A stretch of 53,654 nucleotides of DNA. Origin: an uncultured Alphaproteobacteria bacterium. Its GTDB lineage: Bacteria; Pseudomonadota; Alphaproteobacteria; Rhizobiales; JACESI01. Below the pieces are notes generated by a model. That model saw only the letters and a program-made list of their open reading frames with translations. It was not told the DNA's origin and made no database searches. Made by a program: the position numbers and the translations under genes. The first letter of the stretch is position 1; every line of letters begins with the position of its first letter. Location of the stretch: the NCBI GenBank assembly GCA_938034375.1, contig CALHLB010000081.1, positions 1-53,654 of the forward strand, in the 5' to 3' direction. Of the stretch, positions 10,502 through 22,576 are shown piece after piece.

Positions 10502-10708
10502 ATGGAGTTAGACATCGTGAAATGCACAAGTAAAAAATCAGGGGTGGCGCTTTTAAAAGCGCTGCCTTTTATTGCGTTAGTTATTCTTTCAGGCTGTAGT
10601 AACAGCGACCCTATTGATATCGATTCATTAGCGGTACCAGGTGAAATTCCACCAGGGCCCGGCATTATCGAAACCCAGACAGGTAAAAAACTGGAAGTGA
10701 CGTTTTAA
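10502..10708 (+). CDS. Small putative lipoprotein
   Basis: 68 aa with a lipobox-like VILSGCSN after a hydrophobic stretch; directly downstream of the porin and before a terminator. Confidence 0.55.
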   Translation: MELDIVKCTSKKSGVALLKALPFIALVILSGCSNSDPIDIDSLAVPGEIPPGPGIIETQTGKKLEVTF

Positions 10709-10713
10709 AAAAT

Positions 10714-10750
10714 AAAACACCCGACAATTAAATTGCCGGGTGTTTATTTT
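10714..10750. terminator. Rho-independent terminator, probably bidirectional
   Basis: AAACACCCGACAATT...AATTGCCGGGTGTTT with one mismatch and T-rich flank, between convergent genes. Confidence 0.8.
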
Positions 10751-10764
10751 TCCAATTTATAAAT

Positions 10765-11088
10765 TTAAACTTCATTTTTAATCTGCTCTCTGGCCTCGGC
10801 CATCAATTCAGACATTTTTGAACGAATTTCAGTTTCTGCAAGATTAATGGAAGCTTCATCAAAATCACCTTTGATTTTGCGATAAACATCTTCTTCGCCC
10901 GGCTCTTCAAAATCAGACCGCACGACAGACTTTGCATATTCATCCGCTTCATCGCCATTAAGGCCAAGTTTTTCAGCGACCCAAAGCCCTAAAAGCTTGT
11001 TGCGACGCGCTGTTGCTTTAAATTGCAACGCTTCATCATGGGCAAATTTCTTTTCAAAAGCATCTTCGCGCTCATCAAAACCACTCAT
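10765..11088 (-). CDS. DUF1476 / F1-ATPase inhibitor zeta subunit family protein
   Basis: MSGFDEREDAFEKKFAHDEALQFKATARRNKLLGLWVAEKLG; internal Met preferred over the 11124 start of the track ORF. Confidence 0.9.
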   Translation of the reverse strand: MSGFDEREDAFEKKFAHDEALQFKATARRNKLLGLWVAEKLGLNGDEADEYAKSVVRSDFEEPGEEDVYRKIKGDFDEASINLAETEIRSKMSELMAEAREQIKNEV

Positions 11089-11357
11089 ATAAAATAACCT
11101 TTCAGGCGTTCGTCTTATTTTCACCCTTCATATAAGACCAAGAGGTGAGAGTTTGAAGACAATTCTTTATTAAAAATCATTCTAACCCTAGATTTTTCAA
11201 CATTAAATACCAAGAAAGTGTCAATTGCCGGTTTTCAGAATTGTATCAATGAGCAAGATAGAGTAAATCCTATTACAAAGTAATGTGTGCCTTTGAAAAG
11301 CAATGCTCATATGTTATTGGCTCACATTAGCAACTAACAAATAAGGTACAAAACCCC

Positions 11358-12122
11358 ATGAAAAGCCGCCGGCGCATTTATGAAGGCAAGGCCAAAATTT
11401 TATATGAAGGCCCAGAACCTGGCACTCTTGTTCAATTTTTTAAAGATGATGCAACTGCCTTTAATAATAAAAAACATGAAGTAGTAGACGGCAAGGGCGT
11501 TTTAAACAATCGCATATCCGAATTTGTTTTTGGTCACCTAAACAATATCGGCATTCCTACGCACTTTATTAAACGCCTCAACATGCGTGAACAACTTATA
11601 AAAGAAGTTGAAATCATCCCTCTGGAAGTAGTTGTTCGTAACATTGCAGCCGGTTCATTAGCAAAACGCCTTGGTATTGAAGAAGGCGAGGTTCTACCGC
11701 GCTCCATCATTGAATTTTACTATAAAAATGATGTCCTGGATGACCCAATGGTATCAGAGGAGCATGTTACAGCCTTTGGTTGGGCCTCACCACAGGAAAT
11801 TGATGACATGATGGCGCTTGCTATTCGTATCAACGATTTTCTGTCCGGCATCTTTTTAGGTGTTGGCATACAATTGGTTGATTTCAAAATCGAATTTGGT
11901 CGCCATTGGGAAAATGATACAATGCGCGTTATCTTAGCCGATGAAATTTCGCCAGATAGCTGCCGACTATGGGATATTGAAACAAAAGACAAACTCGACA
12001 AAGATCGCTTCCGCCGTGATATGGGCGGCATGTTGGAAGCCTATCGCGATGTTGCCCAACGCCTAGGTATTTTAACTGAAAACGAACCTGTAAAAGGTAC
12101 TGGCCCCCGATTGGTAAAATAA
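11358..12122 (+). CDS. purC: Phosphoribosylaminoimidazole-succinocarboxamide synthase
   Basis: [46 protein letters not shown]. Confidence 0.97.
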   Translation: MKSRRRIYEGKAKILYEGPEPGTLVQFFKDDATAFNNKKHEVVDGKGVLNNRISEFVFGHLNNIGIPTHFIKRLNMREQLIKEVEIIPLEVVVRNIAAGSLAKRLGIEEGEVLPRSIIEFYYKNDVLDDPMVSEEHVTAFGWASPQEIDDMMALAIRINDFLSGIFLGVGIQLVDFKIEFGRHWENDTMRVILADEISPDSCRLWDIETKDKLDKDRFRRDMGGMLEAYRDVAQRLGILTENEPVKGTGPRLVK

Positions 12123-12150
12123 CTAAGTGAAATAAATAGGATTTGGAATA

Positions 12151-12396
12151 ATGAAAGCACGCGTTACCGTTACATTGAAAAACGGCGTTTTAGATCCACA
12201 GGGCAAAGCTATTGAAGGGGCGCTAAGCTCTCTTGATTTTTCAGGCATCAATGAAGTGCGACAAGGCAAGGTTTTTGATGTAGACCTTGAAAATACGAAT
12301 AAAAATGAAGCAGAAAAACAGCTTGAAACCATGTGTGAAAAACTCCTTGCCAATACCGTTATTGAGGATTATTCATTTGAATGGATAAACTCATGA
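12151..12396 (+). CDS. purS: Phosphoribosylformylglycinamidine synthase subunit PurS
   Basis: [25 protein letters not shown]; located between purC and purQ. Confidence 0.95.
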   Translation: MKARVTVTLKNGVLDPQGKAIEGALSSLDFSGINEVRQGKVFDVDLENTNKNEAEKQLETMCEKLLANTVIEDYSFEWINS

Positions 12397-13061
12397 AATC
12401 AGCCCTCATCCAGTTTCCAGGCTCCAACCGAGACCGCGACATGATCGCAGCCATCACTAAAATTTCAGGCGAAAAACCTGATTTGGTTTGGCATACCCAA
12501 TCAGAGCTTGGAGACTACGATTTAATTGTTATTCCTGGTGGTTTTTCATATGGCGATTATTTGCGCGCAGGCGCCATTGCTGCCCGCTCCCCTATTATGG
12601 ATGCTGTGCGAGAGAAAGCCGGTAAAGGTACAAAAATTCTAGGTGTTTGCAATGGTTTTCAAACCCTGTGTGAAGCTGGTCTTCTACCAGGTGCCTTAAT
12701 GCGAAATGCATCCCTACGCTTTGTCTGTCGTGAAGTTAAATTACTGGTTTCCAATAATAAAACAGCATTTTCAAATCAATATAATGAGAATGAAATCATC
12801 CGTTGCCCTGTTGCCCATCATGACGGTAATTTTTTTGCCGATGAGAAAACATTAAACCAGATTGAAGAAAACGGACAAGTCGTCTTTCGCTATGCTGAAG
12901 ACACTAACCCTAATGGCTCCGTTAATAATATTGCCGGCATTGTTAATGAAAAAGGCAATGTTTTAGGCATGATGCCACACCCTGAAAATCTTATTGAAGC
13001 CTTCCACCATGGCTTAGATGGCCGCCCCCTCTTTGAAAGTGCCTTAAACAAGGTTGCATAA
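12393..13061 (+). CDS. purQ: Phosphoribosylformylglycinamidine synthase subunit PurQ
   Basis: [39 protein letters not shown]; start chosen at the internal ATG ([14 protein letters not shown]). Confidence 0.96.
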   Translation: MKSALIQFPGSNRDRDMIAAITKISGEKPDLVWHTQSELGDYDLIVIPGGFSYGDYLRAGAIAARSPIMDAVREKAGKGTKILGVCNGFQTLCEAGLLPGALMRNASLRFVCREVKLLVSNNKTAFSNQYNENEIIRCPVAHHDGNFFADEKTLNQIEENGQVVFRYAEDTNPNGSVNNIAGIVNEKGNVLGMMPHPENLIEAFHHGLDGRPLFESALNKVA

Positions 13062-15262
13062 TGATACCCAATAATACCCCCATCACTGATGAGTTAATTG
13101 CTAATCACGGCTTAAAACCCGATGAATATCAACGTATTTTAAATTTGATTGGCCGTGAGCCGACAATCACTGAACTTGGCATCTTTTCAGCCATGTGGAA
13201 CGAGCATTGCTCTTATAAATCATCTAAAATTTGGCTAAAAACTTTGCCAACAAAAGGCCCACGTGTCCTGCAAGGCCCTGGCGAAAATGCTGGTGTGGTT
13301 GATATTGATGATGGCCAAGTGGTTGTTTTCAAAATGGAAAGCCACAACCACCCCTCTTATATTGAGCCTTATCAGGGGGCTGCAACTGGTGTTGGCGGCA
13401 TTTTACGTGACGTATTTACTATGGGCGCTCGACCGATTGCAGCCATGAATGCCTTACGATTTGGTGAACCTGATCACCCCAAAACCCGTCACCTTGTATC
13501 CGGCGTTGTGGCTGGCGTTGGTGGCTATGGCAATTCCTTTGGTGTTCCAACTGTTGGTGGCGAGGTTGAATTTAACGCTCGTTATAATGGCAATATTTTG
13601 GTAAATGCTTTTGCAGCAGGCCTTGCAGATAGCGATAAAATTTTTCTATCAGAAGCTAAAGGCGTTGGACTTCCCATTGTTTATCTAGGCGCAAAAACAG
13701 GCCGTGATGGTGTGGGTGGGGCCACAATGGCATCAGCTGAATTTGATGATGACATTGATGAAAAACGTCCCACCGTTCAAGTAGGTGATCCATTCACAGA
13801 AAAATGCTTGCTTGAAGCCTGCCTTGAACTCATGAAAACCGGTGCTGTTATTGCCATTCAGGATATGGGGGCTGCAGGCCTTACATGCTCTGCTGTTGAA
13901 ATGGGAGCCAAAGGCAATTTGGGCGTTGAACTCGATCTTGATAAAGTGCCTGTACGTGAAGAACGCATGAATGCTTATGAAATGATGCTTTCTGAAAGTC
14001 AGGAACGCATGTTAATGGTTTTGGAACCTTCCAAAGAAGCTGTAGCTAGCGATATTTTCAAAAAATGGGGCCTTGATTTCGCAATTGTTGGCATCACGAC
14101 AGATGATTTACGCTTCCGTGTGAATTTTCAAGGCGAGGAAGTGGCCAATCTTCCAATTAAAAAGCTGGGCGATGAAGCGCCGGAATACGATCGACCGTGG
14201 GTAGAACCCAAAAAACCGGACCCCATTCCAGCACTTGATTTACCGGAGGGTGAGGCTGTCGTTGAACTTCTTCTCAAATTAATGGGTTCGCCCAACGTTG
14301 CTTCAAAACGCTGGGTTTATGAGCAATATGACACCTATATTCAAGGAAATTCGGCTCAGCGTCCAGGCGGCGATGCAGGTGTTGTGCGTGTACCATCATC
14401 CACAGGAGAAGACACGAAAAAGGGCCTTGCATTCTCATCAGATGTAAACCCCGTCTATTGTGAAGCAGATGCCTATGAAGGCGGAAAACAGGCCGTAGCA
14501 GAACTTTGGCGCAATTTAACAGCTGTTGGTGCAGAGCCTTTAGCTGCAACTGATAATCTTAATTTCGGAAATCCGGAACGCCCTGAAATTATGGGACAGT
14601 TCGTCCACGCTATCAAAGGTATTGGCGAGGCTTGTAAAGCCCTCGCTTTCCCGATTGTTTCCGGCAATGTCTCACTATATAATGAAACAAATGGTGTTGG
14701 TATATTACCAACCCCCACTATGGCAGGTGTTGGTCTTTTACCTGATATCGATAAAATGGCAACAATCGCCTTTAAAGATTCAGGCGAGGATATTATTTTA
14801 ATTGGTAGCCATGGCACCCATATGGGCCAAACCCTTGCTTTTAACGCGCTTACAGGCGGCGATTATGGTCCACCACCACCGGTAGATTTGGCAGAAGAAA
14901 AGAAAAACGGGGATTTTGTACGCAGCCTAATTCGCAACGAAAGAGTAACTGCGTGCCATGATATTTCATCAGGCGGCCTTGGTGTTGCCGTTACTGAAAT
15001 GGCACTTAAAGGTAAAATAGGCGCAACATTTTCTTTACCGAAAGATAAAGTAACAACCCTATTTTCTGAAGATCAAGCACGCTATATAGTAACTTGCAAA
15101 CGATCTGACAGAGAGCTTATCCTTAAAAGTGCTGAAGAATCAGGGATAAATCTTGAAATAATAGGCAAGACAGGCGGCAATTTCATTGATTTTGGTGAAA
15201 AAATAGACCTAACAAGCTTAGAACAAGCCTATGAAGGCTGGTTCCCTTCCTATATGGCTTAA
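13061..15262 (+). CDS. purL: Phosphoribosylformylglycinamidine synthase subunit PurL
   Basis: [43 protein letters not shown]. Confidence 0.98.
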   Translation: MIPNNTPITDELIANHGLKPDEYQRILNLIGREPTITELGIFSAMWNEHCSYKSSKIWLKTLPTKGPRVLQGPGENAGVVDIDDGQVVVFKMESHNHPSYIEPYQGAATGVGGILRDVFTMGARPIAAMNALRFGEPDHPKTRHLVSGVVAGVGGYGNSFGVPTVGGEVEFNARYNGNILVNAFAAGLADSDKIFLSEAKGVGLPIVYLGAKTGRDGVGGATMASAEFDDDIDEKRPTVQVGDPFTEKCLLEACLELMKTGAVIAIQDMGAAGLTCSAVEMGAKGNLGVELDLDKVPVREERMNAYEMMLSESQERMLMVLEPSKEAVASDIFKKWGLDFAIVGITTDDLRFRVNFQGEEVANLPIKKLGDEAPEYDRPWVEPKKPDPIPALDLPEGEAVVELLLKLMGSPNVASKRWVYEQYDTYIQGNSAQRPGGDAGVVRVPSSTGEDTKKGLAFSSDVNPVYCEADAYEGGKQAVAELWRNLTAVGAEPLAATDNLNFGNPERPEIMGQFVHAIKGIGEACKALAFPIVSGNVSLYNETNGVGILPTPTMAGVGLLPDIDKMATIAFKDSGEDIILIGSHGTHMGQTLAFNALTGGDYGPPPPVDLAEEKKNGDFVRSLIRNERVTACHDISSGGLGVAVTEMALKGKIGATFSLPKDKVTTLFSEDQARYIVTCKRSDRELILKSAEESGINLEIIGKTGGNFIDFGEKIDLTSLEQAYEGWFPSYMA

Positions 15263-15281
15263 GAAAAATGGAGAAAATATC

Positions 15282-15515
15282 ATGCCTATGAGTGCAGTAG
15301 AAATTGAAAGCATGATTAAGGAAGCCCTGCCCGATGCAGAGGTGACAATAGAAGATTTAGCAGGTGACGGCGACCATTATCGCGCCATCGTTGTTTCGGA
15401 AAATTTTCGCGGCAAAACCCGTGTACAGCAACATCAACTTGTCTATGATGCCTTAAAAGGAAATATGGGCGGCGTTTTACATGCTCTTGCATTGCAAACA
15501 AGCGCCCCCAAATAA
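15282..15515 (+). CDS. BolA family protein
   Basis: EALPDAEVTIEDLAGDGDHYRAIVVSENFRGKTRVQQHQLVYDALK. Confidence 0.93.
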   Translation: MPMSAVEIESMIKEALPDAEVTIEDLAGDGDHYRAIVVSENFRGKTRVQQHQLVYDALKGNMGGVLHALALQTSAPK

Positions 15516-15558
15516 AAGACATGATCTGCAAAAAGTAGGCTATAAGGAGATTTTTAAT

Positions 15559-15900
15559 ATGAGCGATATGAAAGACTTCATCGATAATGAAGTAAAAAAT
15601 TCAGACATGGTGCTTTTCATGAAAGGCACACCAAACTTTCCGCAATGCGGCTTTTCTGGTCAGGTTATCCAGATTTTAGATTATCTGGGCACCGATTATA
15701 AGGGAATCAATGTGCTGGAAGTTGACGACCTGCGCCAGGGTATCAAAGACTATTCCAACTGGCCAACTGTACCGCAACTTTACATCAAGGGCGAATTTGT
15801 AGGCGGCTGCGACATTATCCGCGAAATGTTTCAGGCAGGTGAATTGCAAACCTATCTGGAAGAAAAAGGCATCGCCATGAATAAACAGGCGATGGCTTAA
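15559..15900 (+). CDS. grxD: Monothiol glutaredoxin, Grx4 family
   Basis: VLFMKGTPNFPQCGFSGQVIQIL (CGFS active site), NWPTVPQLYIKGEFVGGCDI. Confidence 0.95.
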   Translation: MSDMKDFIDNEVKNSDMVLFMKGTPNFPQCGFSGQVIQILDYLGTDYKGINVLEVDDLRQGIKDYSNWPTVPQLYIKGEFVGGCDIIREMFQAGELQTYLEEKGIAMNKQAMA

Positions 15901-16110
15901 AACGACATCAGGCTGAGAATTATAGTTTTCAGCCTGATAAAATGTGACAAGAACACAGCCACTCGACAGCATTGCATTTCAATCATATCACAATGATTAA
16001 ACTAGCAAAATACTTTAAAAATACTGCCGCCCCTTAATCATAAGCCTGTTATTATGAGAATAATACTCAAAAAATAATAGGAATGGTTGATTGCAACACA
16101 ATAAATTAAA

Positions 16111-17013
16111 ATGACTATAAAATATATGAAATCTCTGGGGATTGGCTCCGTTCTTGTTGCAACCACTCTTTGGGGAAGTACGGGTACACTTCAATCCTTA
16201 TTGCCTGAAAGCCGTGAGCCATTGGCCGTTGGGGCGTTAAGATTATTATTTGGTGCCCTGTTTTTATTTCTCCTTGCAGTTCTAAACCAGCCATGCCGCC
16301 AAAACATACGAAAACTGCCTTGGTTTTTGATTATATTTGCCGGAATTTCAATAGGATTTTACAATCTGTTTTTCTTCTGGGCCGTAACAAAGGCTGGTGT
16401 CGGCGTTGGAACCGCTATCACCATCGGCTCCGCCCCTGTTTGGGTTACGGTCTATGAAATTTTGGTTACGAAACAATGGCCAAGACGCATGCGCGCCTTA
16501 GGGCAGTTTATTTCAATTGGTGGTGTTGGCCTTCTTGCGACAACAGGTGCTGGAGGGCGATGGAACCGTAAGTGGTATTCTCCTCTCACTGGCGGCAGGT
16601 GCCTGCTATGCAGCTTATTCTTTAGCAACCAGCAAAATGGGAGACCGCGCACCGTCAACCCTTATTGCCGCAAGCACCTTTTGCATAGCCGCACTAATTA
16701 CCAGCCCTGTCTTTTTCTTTGTGCCAATAACATGGCTGTCCGGATCGTTTGATTGGAGCATCATCCTAATTTTAGGGTTGGTACTACTGGAATATCCTAT
16801 TTTTTATATACATGGGGACTGAGACATATCGCAGCTTCTACCGCAGTTACCCTCGCATTGGTCGAACCTGTTACAGCATGGTTTCTTGCTATGATTGCTG
16901 TAGGGGAAGCAGCCACTCTTCACAATATTCTGGGCGTATCTTTTATTATAACCGGACTTACTTTCGTTACAATTTTTTCAAACAGAAAACCTTATAATAC
17001 TTTGAGAGATTAG
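16111..17013 (+). pseudogene. EamA/DMT-family transporter broken by two frameshifts
   Basis: N-terminal half in frame 1 (16111-~16555), middle in frame 2 (EGDGTVSGILLSLAAGACYAAYSL...), C-terminal part back in frame 1 (TGISYFLYTWGLRHIAASTAVTLALVEPVTAWFLAMIAVGE). Confidence 0.8.
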
Positions 17014-17099
17014 GCAGAAAATCTCAAACATTCATCTTTCATGAAGTTGCGCTGCAAAGAATATTCATGAAAGGAAATCTTTCTCTAAAACGATTTTTA

Positions 17100-17954
17100 T
17101 TACCCATTATTTTGCTCTCTTTGGCCCAAGCCCAGCCCCGCAAAATCAAACAGCTTACGGTCCAGTAGGTGCGACGGGCGGGCATTTGTGAGCGCCCTTA
17201 ACATGACATCTTTGCGACCTGGCATTTTCTTTTCAATGTCACTTAGCATCTGCTTCATAATATTGCGCTGAAGCCCGTCTTGAGAGCCACATAAATCACA
17301 TGGGATGATGGGAAATTGCATGGCGGTGGAAAACTTTTCGATATCCTCTTCAGCACAATAAGATAAAGGGCGCATAACGAAAAGATCCCCCTCATCATTC
17401 ACCAATTTTGGCGGCATGGAAGCCAAACGACCGCCATGAAAAAGATTGAGGAAGAAAGTTTCCAAAATATCATCCCGATGATGCCCCAAAATCACGGCAG
17501 CACACCCCTCTTCACGCGCGATACGATATAAATTACCACGGCGAAGGCGGGAACATAAGGCACAATAAGTTGCCCCTTCAGGCACTTTATCAGTCACGAT
17601 GGAATAAGTATCTTCCCGCTCAATCCGGTAGGGTATCGCATGTCTTTCAAAAAAATCTGGTAAAATATGCGTTGGAAAACCAGGCTGTGCTTGATCCAGA
17701 TTGCAAGCCAACAGCTCAACAGGAAGGTGACCGCGCCACTTAAGGTCTAAAAGCAACGATAAAAGCGTATAAGAGTCTTTTCCACCAGAAAGACACACCA
17801 GCCATTTATCGCCGGCACGAATCATTGAAAAATCACCCAGTGTCTCACGTGTTTGACGTATCAATCGTTTTCGCGTTTTCTTGAAAGAAACTGTTGAAGG
17901 CGCCTCTTTAAAAAGACTATGGCAACTGGTTTCAAGCCCATCTTCTGTCATCAT
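17100..17954 (-). CDS. ttcA: tRNA 2-thiocytidine biosynthesis protein TtcA
   Basis: PP-loop [40 protein letters not shown]. Confidence 0.92.
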   Translation of the reverse strand: MMTEDGLETSCHSLFKEAPSTVSFKKTRKRLIRQTRETLGDFSMIRAGDKWLVCLSGGKDSYTLLSLLLDLKWRGHLPVELLACNLDQAQPGFPTHILPDFFERHAIPYRIEREDTYSIVTDKVPEGATYCALCSRLRRGNLYRIAREEGCAAVILGHHRDDILETFFLNLFHGGRLASMPPKLVNDEGDLFVMRPLSYCAEEDIEKFSTAMQFPIIPCDLCGSQDGLQRNIMKQMLSDIEKKMPGRKDVMLRALTNARPSHLLDRKLFDFAGLGLGQREQNNG

Positions 17955-18130
17955 ACATAAATTACCCTATGGCATCTTGCCCTGCTTTTTGTCAGGCAAA
18001 GGGCATATCGTCAAGCTCACACAACACGCAATACTCAATATATCGTGATCGAATGTTAAAACTCTTGGTTGGTCTTTTTAAAAAGAAACCATAGATTAAA
18101 ACCATCAAATCAATCATTAGAGGGTTTTCA

Positions 18131-18556
18131 ATGTCCCAATTTCTTGAAAATAAATTATCACGCCGCCAATTTGCTGGTTTGGCCTTGTCTGCTTTTGCAG
18201 CCACAGCTATGAACATCACCCCGGCCCTTGCGACCAATTTTCGCAAAGGAACCTTTAAAGGCAAAAGTGGGCATGTCACCAAAGGCAGCGTTAAAGTGAA
18301 AGTTAAAGACGGAAAGGCATTTGTTCTTTTAGGCGATGACTTCTTCTTTGACGGAGGCCCAGACCCTAAATTGGCGTTTGGTAAAGATGGTAAACATGAT
18401 GCAAGCACATATTTGCACAAAATCTTACCTAAAAAACAATGGAAAGGTGCTTCAAAACATAAAGTAGCTGCCAATATTGATGTAAGCAAATATAACGAAG
18501 TTTATGTTTGGTGCGAGAAATTCAACGTACCACTAGGTGTTGCAAAAATTAAGTAA
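18131..18556 (+). CDS. Tat-exported DM13-like domain protein
   Basis: SRRQFAGLALSAFAA twin-arginine signal; KVKDGKAFVLLGDDFFFDGGPDPKLAFG and YVWCEKFNVPLGVAKI resemble DM13. Confidence 0.7.
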   Translation: MSQFLENKLSRRQFAGLALSAFAATAMNITPALATNFRKGTFKGKSGHVTKGSVKVKVKDGKAFVLLGDDFFFDGGPDPKLAFGKDGKHDASTYLHKILPKKQWKGASKHKVAANIDVSKYNEVYVWCEKFNVPLGVAKIK

Positions 18557-18577
18557 ACTTAATCTTATCTAAAAATA

Positions 18578-18605
18578 AAAAAGCTGCCCAAAGGACAGCT
18601 TTTAA
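18578..18605. terminator. Rho-independent terminator between convergent genes
   Basis: AAAAGCTGCCCAAAGGACAGCTTTT with flanking A/T tracts. Confidence 0.75.
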
Positions 18606-18623
18606 AAAATGAATTGCCTAATT

Positions 18624-19241
18624 TTAGCGGGAGTAAAACTCGACTACTAGATTTGGTTCCATAATAACAGGATAAGGTACATCTGAAAGTGTCGGTACAC
18701 GCACCAATGTTGCAGACATTTTGCCATGATCAGCTTCAACATAATCAGGAACTTCACGCTCTGTTAGGCCTGTTGCTTCAATCACGATAACCAACTGCTT
18801 GGAGCTTTCCTTAACTTCAATAACATCGCCTAATTTACAGCGATAAGAAGGCACATTAACTTTCTTGCCATTAACAGTAATATGCCCATGATTGATGAAT
18901 TGACGTGCAGCAAAAACTGTTGGTACAAATTTCGCGCGATATATAATTGCATCCAAACGACGCTCCAAAAGGCCAATCAGATTTTCTGATGTATCACCTT
19001 TCATACGCACTGCTTCAGCATAAATACGGCGAAAATGCTTTTCTGAAATATTGCCGTAATATCCTTTTAATTTCTGCTTAGCGCGCAACTGAATACCAAA
19101 ATCAGATAGTTTGCCTTTGCGGCGCTGACCATGCTGGCCTGGTCCATAATCGCGGCGGTTTACAGGGCTTTTTGGACGACCCCAAATATTTTCGCCCATA
19201 CGGCGGTCAATTTTATATTTTGCTTGTTCACGCTTTGCCAT
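18624..19241 (-). CDS. rpsD: 30S ribosomal protein S4
   Basis: [43 protein letters not shown]4 RNA-binding domain [35 protein letters not shown]. Confidence 0.98.
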   Translation of the reverse strand: MAKREQAKYKIDRRMGENIWGRPKSPVNRRDYGPGQHGQRRKGKLSDFGIQLRAKQKLKGYYGNISEKHFRRIYAEAVRMKGDTSENLIGLLERRLDAIIYRAKFVPTVFAARQFINHGHITVNGKKVNVPSYRCKLGDVIEVKESSKQLVIVIEATGLTEREVPDYVEADHGKMSATLVRVPTLSDVPYPVIMEPNLVVEFYSR

Positions 19242-19394
19242 CGTGGTTCCTTGATTTTATTAAACGAATAGAAACAACGCCCTCCTCTTTTCATAAAATG
19301 AAACGACAGAAGTTCAGCGCGCAACGCAGAAACTTCACGGGAGTTTATGTCAATTAAGACATTAGATGATTTTTAATAGAGCCTTTTTTCAAAG

Positions 19395-20156
19395 TCAAGC
19401 TGAAAGGACTCTGTAGGGAAAGTCCTTTCCCGATGTCATGATACCTGAAATTCTTCCATGCCTATGTTTTCTATCTGGCAAAAGAGAAAGGGCTCTTTGC
19501 GCGATGGCTGGCGCGGGGTCAAACCACTTAACCGGCCAAGGCGCAAGCTTTTCTAAAACAGGAAGCAAAAGCGGATAATGCGTGCAGGCAAGAGCAATAA
19601 AATCTGTTCTGGCTCCTTTATTGTCTTCAATAAAACAGGGCAATATTTCCTCAAACACAGCCGCTTCATCCAGTCTGTCCTCCAAAAGATATTTTTCAGC
19701 CATTCCAGCAAGGTGATTGCTTCCAACAAGAGCAACCTTACAATTATTGGCATAAGTGTTTATCAAAGCTTTGGTATAGTCCCGTTTAACGGTTCCAGCA
19801 GTTGCCAACACACTAACATAACCGCTTTTTGTTTGTTCTGCTGCCGGTTTTATGGCCGGTACAGTCCCAACAAACGGAAGGGCATGAACCTTTCTTAAAG
19901 CGGGTAAAATCAGCGTGGATTCCGTATTACAGGCTATAACCACCATTGAGGGCTTAAATTTTTCAATTAAACTGGAAAGTGTCTTCATACAATGAAGAAG
20001 GAGATCGTCATCCCGCCAGCCCCCAACGGGAAAACTTAAATCATCCGCTACATAAAGATGGTCATGATTAGGAAGTTCTTTTAAAAGGTGCCGAAAAACA
20101 GTCAACCCGCCAAAACCAGAATCAAAAGTTAGAATAGGTGCATGAAGCTCAACCAT
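19395..20156 (-). CDS. murI: Glutamate racemase
   Basis: PILTFDSGFGGLTVFRHL, VIACNTEST, ALACTHYPLLLP. Confidence 0.93.
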   Translation of the reverse strand: MVELHAPILTFDSGFGGLTVFRHLLKELPNHDHLYVADDLSFPVGGWRDDDLLLHCMKTLSSLIEKFKPSMVVIACNTESTLILPALRKVHALPFVGTVPAIKPAAEQTKSGYVSVLATAGTVKRDYTKALINTYANNCKVALVGSNHLAGMAEKYLLEDRLDEAAVFEEILPCFIEDNKGARTDFIALACTHYPLLLPVLEKLAPWPVKWFDPAPAIAQRALSLLPDRKHRHGRISGIMTSGKDFPYRVLSA

Positions 20157-20158
20157 TC

Positions 20159-20986
20159 TTATGCCTCATCATTAGGACAGCTTTCAATCAATGCTTTTAG
20201 ATCTGCTAATTTTCCGCGGGTCTTGCGGCGATCAAGGGCTGCAATAACGCCTCGAAAATTTCGAACTTCAGGTCCTGTGAAATTGGTTTTTGAAAGCGTT
20301 ACCCTTAAATTTTGAATAAGATGCTCCCGTCTTTCTTCTGGGTAAAAATAATCCACCCGGTCAAGCGCTTCAACCATATGGTCAATCAAGCCCACAATCT
20401 CTTTGCGTGTTGCTTTTTTAAAGGCCGGCGCTTCAAAACCGACATCAGGCTCAATTCTATTAGCGCGCAAAGCACCCTGCATCCATTCATAAGACATAAG
20501 CAAGACGGCCTGAGCAATATTAAGGGAAGCAAATGCCGGATTAACAGGAAAAGTAACAATTTCATTAGCAAATCCTACTTCCCAATTTTTAAGCCCCCAT
20601 CGTTCCCGACCAAAAAGAATACCTGTTTTTTCTCCTTTTGCATCTTTATCAACTAATATATTGGCAGCCTCTGTCGGCCCTTGAACAGGTTTATTCATCC
20701 CTCTCTCACGGGCCGTTGTTGCATAAACATACTGCAAGTCACCGATTGCTTCTTCCAATGTATCAAAAACCAGAACATGATCGATAACATGATGGGCGCC
20801 ACTGGAAGCAGCACGTGCCGGTTGTGAAGGCCAGCCATCCCTAGGGTTAACCAGACGCATTTGCGACAGGCCAAAATTGGCCATAGCACGCGCCGCTGTT
20901 CCAATATTTTCCCCCAATTGCGGTTCTACAAGTATAATTACGGGACCACCCGTTATTAAATCGCGCTCTTTATCAGTGCCAGACAT
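20159..20986 (-). CDS. trmJ: tRNA/rRNA methyltransferase of the TrmJ (SpoU) family
   Basis: IILVEPQLGENIGTAARAMANFGL, GILFGRERWGLKNWEV, NIAQAVLLMSYEW. Confidence 0.9.
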   Translation of the reverse strand: MSGTDKERDLITGGPVIILVEPQLGENIGTAARAMANFGLSQMRLVNPRDGWPSQPARAASSGAHHVIDHVLVFDTLEEAIGDLQYVYATTARERGMNKPVQGPTEAANILVDKDAKGEKTGILFGRERWGLKNWEVGFANEIVTFPVNPAFASLNIAQAVLLMSYEWMQGALRANRIEPDVGFEAPAFKKATRKEIVGLIDHMVEALDRVDYFYPEERREHLIQNLRVTLSKTNFTGPEVRNFRGVIAALDRRKTRGKLADLKALIESCPNDEA

Positions 20987-21159
20987 TATTAACTTTCTAT
21001 GATTGACCCAAAATCAACTTTAAAACATCTTTATCAAATCAAAATTCATGAACCAAGCATATTTTAACTGTCCCAGCTCTTCCAGTCTTTAAAAGCCTTT
21101 GCTATAGACCGCAGTAACGTTCATAAACAATATGGATGTTACCAGTCAGAGAGGGAATT

Positions 21160-22377
21160 ATGGATAAAATTAAAGTTGCTAATCCGGTTGTAGAACTTGA
21201 CGGCGACGAGATGACTCGCATCATCTGGGCCTTTATTAAAGACAAGTTGATACATCCTTATCTTGATATTGATCTACATTACTATGATTTGGGTATTGAA
21301 GAACGCGACCATACAGACGACAAAATAACCGTTGATTCTGCTGAAGCTATCAAAAAATACGGGGTCGGCATCAAATGCGCCACAATCACCCCTGATGAAG
21401 CCCGTGTCGAAGAATTCAACTTGAAAGCCATGTGGCGCTCACCCAATGGAACAATCCGCAATATTCTGGGCGGTGTCATTTTCCGTGAGCCTATTATTTG
21501 CAGAAATGTCCCTCGCCTCGTTCCCGGCTGGACACAGCCAATAATTGTGGGCCGCCACGCCTTTGGTGATCAATATCGCGCCACCGATTTCAGATTCCCT
21601 GGAAAAGGCAAGCTTACCATGAAATTTGTTGGCGATGATGGCCAGGAAATTGAACATGAAATCTATGACGCACCCGCTGCTGGCGTTGCTATGGGCATGT
21701 ATAATCAAGATGAATCAATTCGTGATTTTGCACGCGCCTCTATGAATTACGGTCTGCAACGCAAAGTGCCGGTTTATTTATCTACCAAAAACACAATCCT
21801 AAAAGTCTACGATGGTCGCTTTAAAGATATTTTTGAAGAGATTTATGAAGCAGAATTCAAACAACAATTTGAAGAGGCAAAAATCTGGTACGAACACCGT
21901 TTGATCGATGATATGGTAGCTTCAGCCTTGAAATGGTCTGGCGGTTATGTCTGGGCCTGCAAAAACTATGATGGCGATGTTCAATCAGATACCGTCGCCC
22001 AAGGCTTTGGTTCTCTCGGCCTTATGACATCTGTCTTAATGACACCAGACGGTAAAACCGTTGAATCAGAAGCCGCACACGGCACCGTAACACGCCACTA
22101 TCGCCAGCACCAAAAAGGCGAAGAGACATCAACAAACTCAATCGCCTCAATTTTTGCCTGGACAAGAGGACTTGCCCATCGTGCAAAACTAGATGAAAAT
22201 TCTAAACTGATTGAATTTGCAAAAACACTGGAAAAAGTTTGTGTGAATACCGTAGAAACAGGCTATATGACAAAGGATCTAGCACTCCTTATCGGGCCTG
22301 ATCAACCGTGGCTTTCAACAATCGGCTTCCTGGATAAGGTAGATGAAAACCTCCAAAAAGCCATTGGAAAACAATAA
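21160..22377 (+). CDS. icd: NADP-dependent isocitrate dehydrogenase
   Basis: [55 protein letters not shown]; internal Met start. Confidence 0.97.
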   Translation: MDKIKVANPVVELDGDEMTRIIWAFIKDKLIHPYLDIDLHYYDLGIEERDHTDDKITVDSAEAIKKYGVGIKCATITPDEARVEEFNLKAMWRSPNGTIRNILGGVIFREPIICRNVPRLVPGWTQPIIVGRHAFGDQYRATDFRFPGKGKLTMKFVGDDGQEIEHEIYDAPAAGVAMGMYNQDESIRDFARASMNYGLQRKVPVYLSTKNTILKVYDGRFKDIFEEIYEAEFKQQFEEAKIWYEHRLIDDMVASALKWSGGYVWACKNYDGDVQSDTVAQGFGSLGLMTSVLMTPDGKTVESEAAHGTVTRHYRQHQKGEETSTNSIASIFAWTRGLAHRAKLDENSKLIEFAKTLEKVCVNTVETGYMTKDLALLIGPDQPWLSTIGFLDKVDENLQKAIGKQ

Positions 22378-22462
22378 TACTGCTTTTAGGGGGTGCCAAA
22401 TATGACACCCCCTCATAAGAAACCTACTTAAGAATACTGGTAATTTCAATTATAGCGCAAGC

Positions 22463-22489
22463 CTTTTAAAGTGATTATCATTTTAAAAG
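22463..22489. repeat. 27-bp near-palindrome, related copy at 5516-5542
   Basis: CTTTTAAAGTGATTATCATTTTAAAAG (12/13 arm pairs); 23/27 identical to CTTTTAAGCTGAGGATCATTTTAAAAG. Confidence 0.5.
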
Positions 22490-22576
22490 AAAGCTTAGGC
22501 TTAAACAAAGAGATTTAACCAAGATTTATTATCAATTTATGTAAGCTTGGCTATATCAATATTCAATCAAAATAAC

